A DNA stretch of 6,366 nucleotides from Lachnoclostridium sp. (GTDB taxonomy: Bacteria > Bacillota > Clostridia > Lachnospirales > Lachnospiraceae). Position numbers and translations under genes: made by a program. Under the pieces are notes generated by a model. That model saw only the letters and a program-made list of their open reading frames with translations, had not been told where the DNA came from and did not search any database. Of the stretch, positions 4,654-6,366 are shown in pieces. Within the stretch, counting starts at the first letter, position 1; each line of letters starts with the position of its first letter. The stretch is from NCBI GenBank assembly GCA_003445895.1, contig DMCD01000102.1:1-6366 (forward strand). The letters are read 5' to 3'.

Positions 4654-6345
4654 CTATTCCACACTGTCCGCCATGTTCTGCACGGCCTGCACCATCTCGT
4701 CCACCGCCGCGGCAGATATCTCCGGTTTATCCGATACTGCGTAATAATAAAACTTGATCTTGGGCTCCGTTCCCGACGGCCGCATGGCAAACCAGCTGCC
4801 GTCCGTAAAGATATACTTCATCACGTTGGATGCGGGGATATCCTCATAGCCGTCGATGTAATCGATGATTTTCTCCACCTTCCGGTTGCCGAACTGTTCC
4901 GGCTTTTCTTTCCGGAAGTAATCCATGATACGGCCAATCCGCGCGGCGCCTGCTGCTCCCTGCAGAACAATCGAGATCTGCTTCTCCGCGAAGTATCCGT
5001 ACTTCCGGTAAAGCTCCTCCAGCGCATCCTGCAGGCTCATGCCCTTCTTCCGGTAATAGGCAGCCATCTCGGCCACCAGCATGGCGGCGCAGATGCCGTC
5101 CTTGTCCCGGACTTCGGCGCTGGGCGCACAGCCGATGCTTTCCTCATAGGCAAAGAAGCACTGATATCCCTCTTCCTCCAACGGCGGAATCCTGCCGCAG
5201 ATATTCTTGAATCCGGTCAGCGATTCAAATACCTCAATCCCGTAGTCTCTGCAGATAACCGCTCCCATATCGCCGGTGACGATGGACTTGATCATCGCCT
5301 GCTTTCCATCCAGCTCTCCGGCCTTCTTCATGCTCTCCGCCATATAGGCGATCAGCATGGCGCCGGTCTGGTTGCCGTTGAGGAACCGGTAGCTTCCGCT
5401 TTTGTCCAGGATCTCCACCGCCATGCGGTCGCTGTCCGGGTCTGTCGCAATCAGCACCTCCGCGCCGCATTCCTTTCCCAGCTTTTCTGCCAGGGCAAAT
5501 GCCTTCGGATCCTCCGGGTTGGGATACCCCACCGTGGTAAACTCCGGGTCCGGCTCCGACTGCTCCTTGACCACACGGAATGCAGAAAAACCGCGGTTTC
5601 TCATGACCCTGCTCACGGGTATAAATCCCGCGCCGTTTAACGGCGTATAGACGATGGGAACGGCAAGGTCCAGCTCCTCATCGGGCCGCATGGCCATGGA
5701 CTCCACAAACTCCAGATAAGCATCGTCCATATCCAGGTCCAGCATGCAGCAGAGTCCCTCCTCCACCGCATCCTGCAGCGGCATCCGGGGGAATTCATCA
5801 AAGAGGTCGTGGGCCAGAATCTTCTTCAGCATCCCGTCGGAGACCTGTCCGGAGATCTGCGCCCCGTCTTCCCAGTATACCTTATATCCATTATACTCCT
5901 TCGGATTGTGGCTGGCCGTCATGTTGATGCCGGAGACAGCCCCCAGCCTCCTTATGGCAAAGGACATCTCCGGGGTCGGCCGCATATCCGGGAACAGCCA
6001 GGCCCGGATCCCGTTCCCTGCAAGGATCTCCGCCGCAAGCTCGGAAAACTCGCGGGAATGATACCGGCAGTCATAGGCGATCACCACGCCCCGCTCCGGA
6101 TCCAGTCCGGATTCCAGGATATACTCCGCAATTCCCTGGGTGGCACGCCCCACCGTAAATCGGTTCATCCGGTTGCATCCCGCGCCGCAGATGCCGCGGA
6201 GGCCGGCCGTGCCGAACTCAATCTCCCGGTAAAAACAGTCCTCGATGGTTTCTGCGCTGCCTGCCATCTGCAGGAGCTCCTGACGCATCGGATCCTGTTC
6301 CTCCAGCTTATCCAGCCAAATCTGATACCGTTCCTGTGCGTTCAT
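4654..6345 (-). CDS. pgcA: Phosphoglucomutase/phosphomannomutase (alpha-D-phosphohexomutase)
   Basis: This complete 563-residue enzyme interconverts hexose 1- and 6-phosphates (glucose, possibly mannose) in the cytoplasm, supplying glucose 1-phosphate for cell-envelope polysaccharide and glycogen synthesis. The domains are in canonical order: FGTAGLRG (44-51); the phosphoserine loop TASHNP (143-148), with catalytic Ser145; the metal loop DPDSDR (302-307), with Asp302, Asp304 and Asp306; the sugar-specificity loop YEESIG (400-405); and the phosphate-binding loop MRPSGTEPK (521-529). Length fits the PgcA-type mutases of Bacillota (about 560-580 residues). Two in-frame ATGs are possible. The one at 6345 lies 8 nt from GGAGG (6354-6358), while that at 6351 is only 2 nt away, so 6345 is preferred. 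I see no missing key residue. Substrate preference between glucose and mannose cannot be decided here. The promoter lies outside the window. Confidence 0.95.
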   Translation of the reverse strand: MNAQERYQIWLDKLEEQDPMRQELLQMAGSAETIEDCFYREIEFGTAGLRGICGAGCNRMNRFTVGRATQGIAEYILESGLDPERGVVIAYDCRYHSREFSELAAEILAGNGIRAWLFPDMRPTPEMSFAIRRLGAVSGINMTASHNPKEYNGYKVYWEDGAQISGQVSDGMLKKILAHDLFDEFPRMPLQDAVEEGLCCMLDLDMDDAYLEFVESMAMRPDEELDLAVPIVYTPLNGAGFIPVSRVMRNRGFSAFRVVKEQSEPDPEFTTVGYPNPEDPKAFALAEKLGKECGAEVLIATDPDSDRMAVEILDKSGSYRFLNGNQTGAMLIAYMAESMKKAGELDGKQAMIKSIVTGDMGAVICRDYGIEVFESLTGFKNICGRIPPLEEEGYQCFFAYEESIGCAPSAEVRDKDGICAAMLVAEMAAYYRKKGMSLQDALEELYRKYGYFAEKQISIVLQGAAGAARIGRIMDYFRKEKPEQFGNRKVEKIIDYIDGYEDIPASNVMKYIFTDGSWFAMRPSGTEPKIKFYYYAVSDKPEISAAAVDEMVQAVQNMADSVE

Positions 6346-6353
6346 ACGCATAT

Positions 6354-6360
6354 CCTCCCT
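6354..6360 (-). promoter_or_regulatory. Ribosome binding site deciding the phosphohexomutase start
   Basis: AGGGAGG on the minus strand. Its GGAGG core leaves 8 nt to the ATG at 6345 but only 2 nt to the ATG at 6351. Standard spacing favours 6345, which makes the protein two residues shorter than the longest frame. Confidence 0.7.
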
Positions 6361-6366
6361 GTCATG

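Overview
The window is a compact stretch of chromosomal DNA from a Gram-positive anaerobe, most likely a moderately GC-rich member of the Clostridia (Lachnospiraceae-like). This is an inference. It rests on strong AGGAGG-type ribosome binding sites, sigma-A promoters (TTGACA/TATAAT), a type II pantothenate kinase, and a PgcA-type phosphohexomutase. I see no phage genes, insertion sequences, CRISPR, tRNA or rRNA.

Layout, left to right. (1) Positions 1-1126, minus strand: most of a CNNM/CorC (HlyC-like) membrane protein, cut off by the window edge. It has a strong promoter in a 75-nt gap shared with (2) coaW, a type II pantothenate kinase, at 1202-2020 on the plus strand. coaW converges on, and overlaps by 9 nt, (3) a divergent signal peptidase II (LspA)-like gene at 2012-2737 on the minus strand. 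That protein keeps the catalytic aspartates and carries a long Lys/Ala-rich tail; coaW's intrinsic terminator lies inside the tail's codons. (4) Upstream of it, on the same strand, is a 109-residue protein that resembles only the C-terminal end of an FtsX/MacB-type ABC permease. It is preceded by two 24-bp direct repeats built from TCACA units spaced 11 bp apart, like an OmpR/PhoP-type operator. (5) Next is a small double zinc-ribbon protein (3257-3517, minus).

(6) The 320-nt gap at 3518-3837 holds the zinc-ribbon promoter, an unexplained plus-strand hairpin pair ending in a U-tract, and a strong promoter with overlapping palindromes for (7) a guanylate-kinase-family protein (3838-4521, plus). 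Several of its active-site positions are substituted. (8) A long hairpin separates it from a convergent full-length phosphoglucomutase/phosphomannomutase (4654-6345, minus).

How they fit together: most are unrelated housekeeping functions (CoA synthesis, hexose phosphate metabolism, cation transport, lipoprotein maturation) placed side by side. Genes 3-5 are co-directional with no clear terminator between them, so they may form a loose transcription unit with internal promoters. The least ordinary parts are the repeat-controlled permease remnant, the altered guanylate kinase homologue, the tailed LspA homologue, and the transcription signals buried in opposite-strand sequence.
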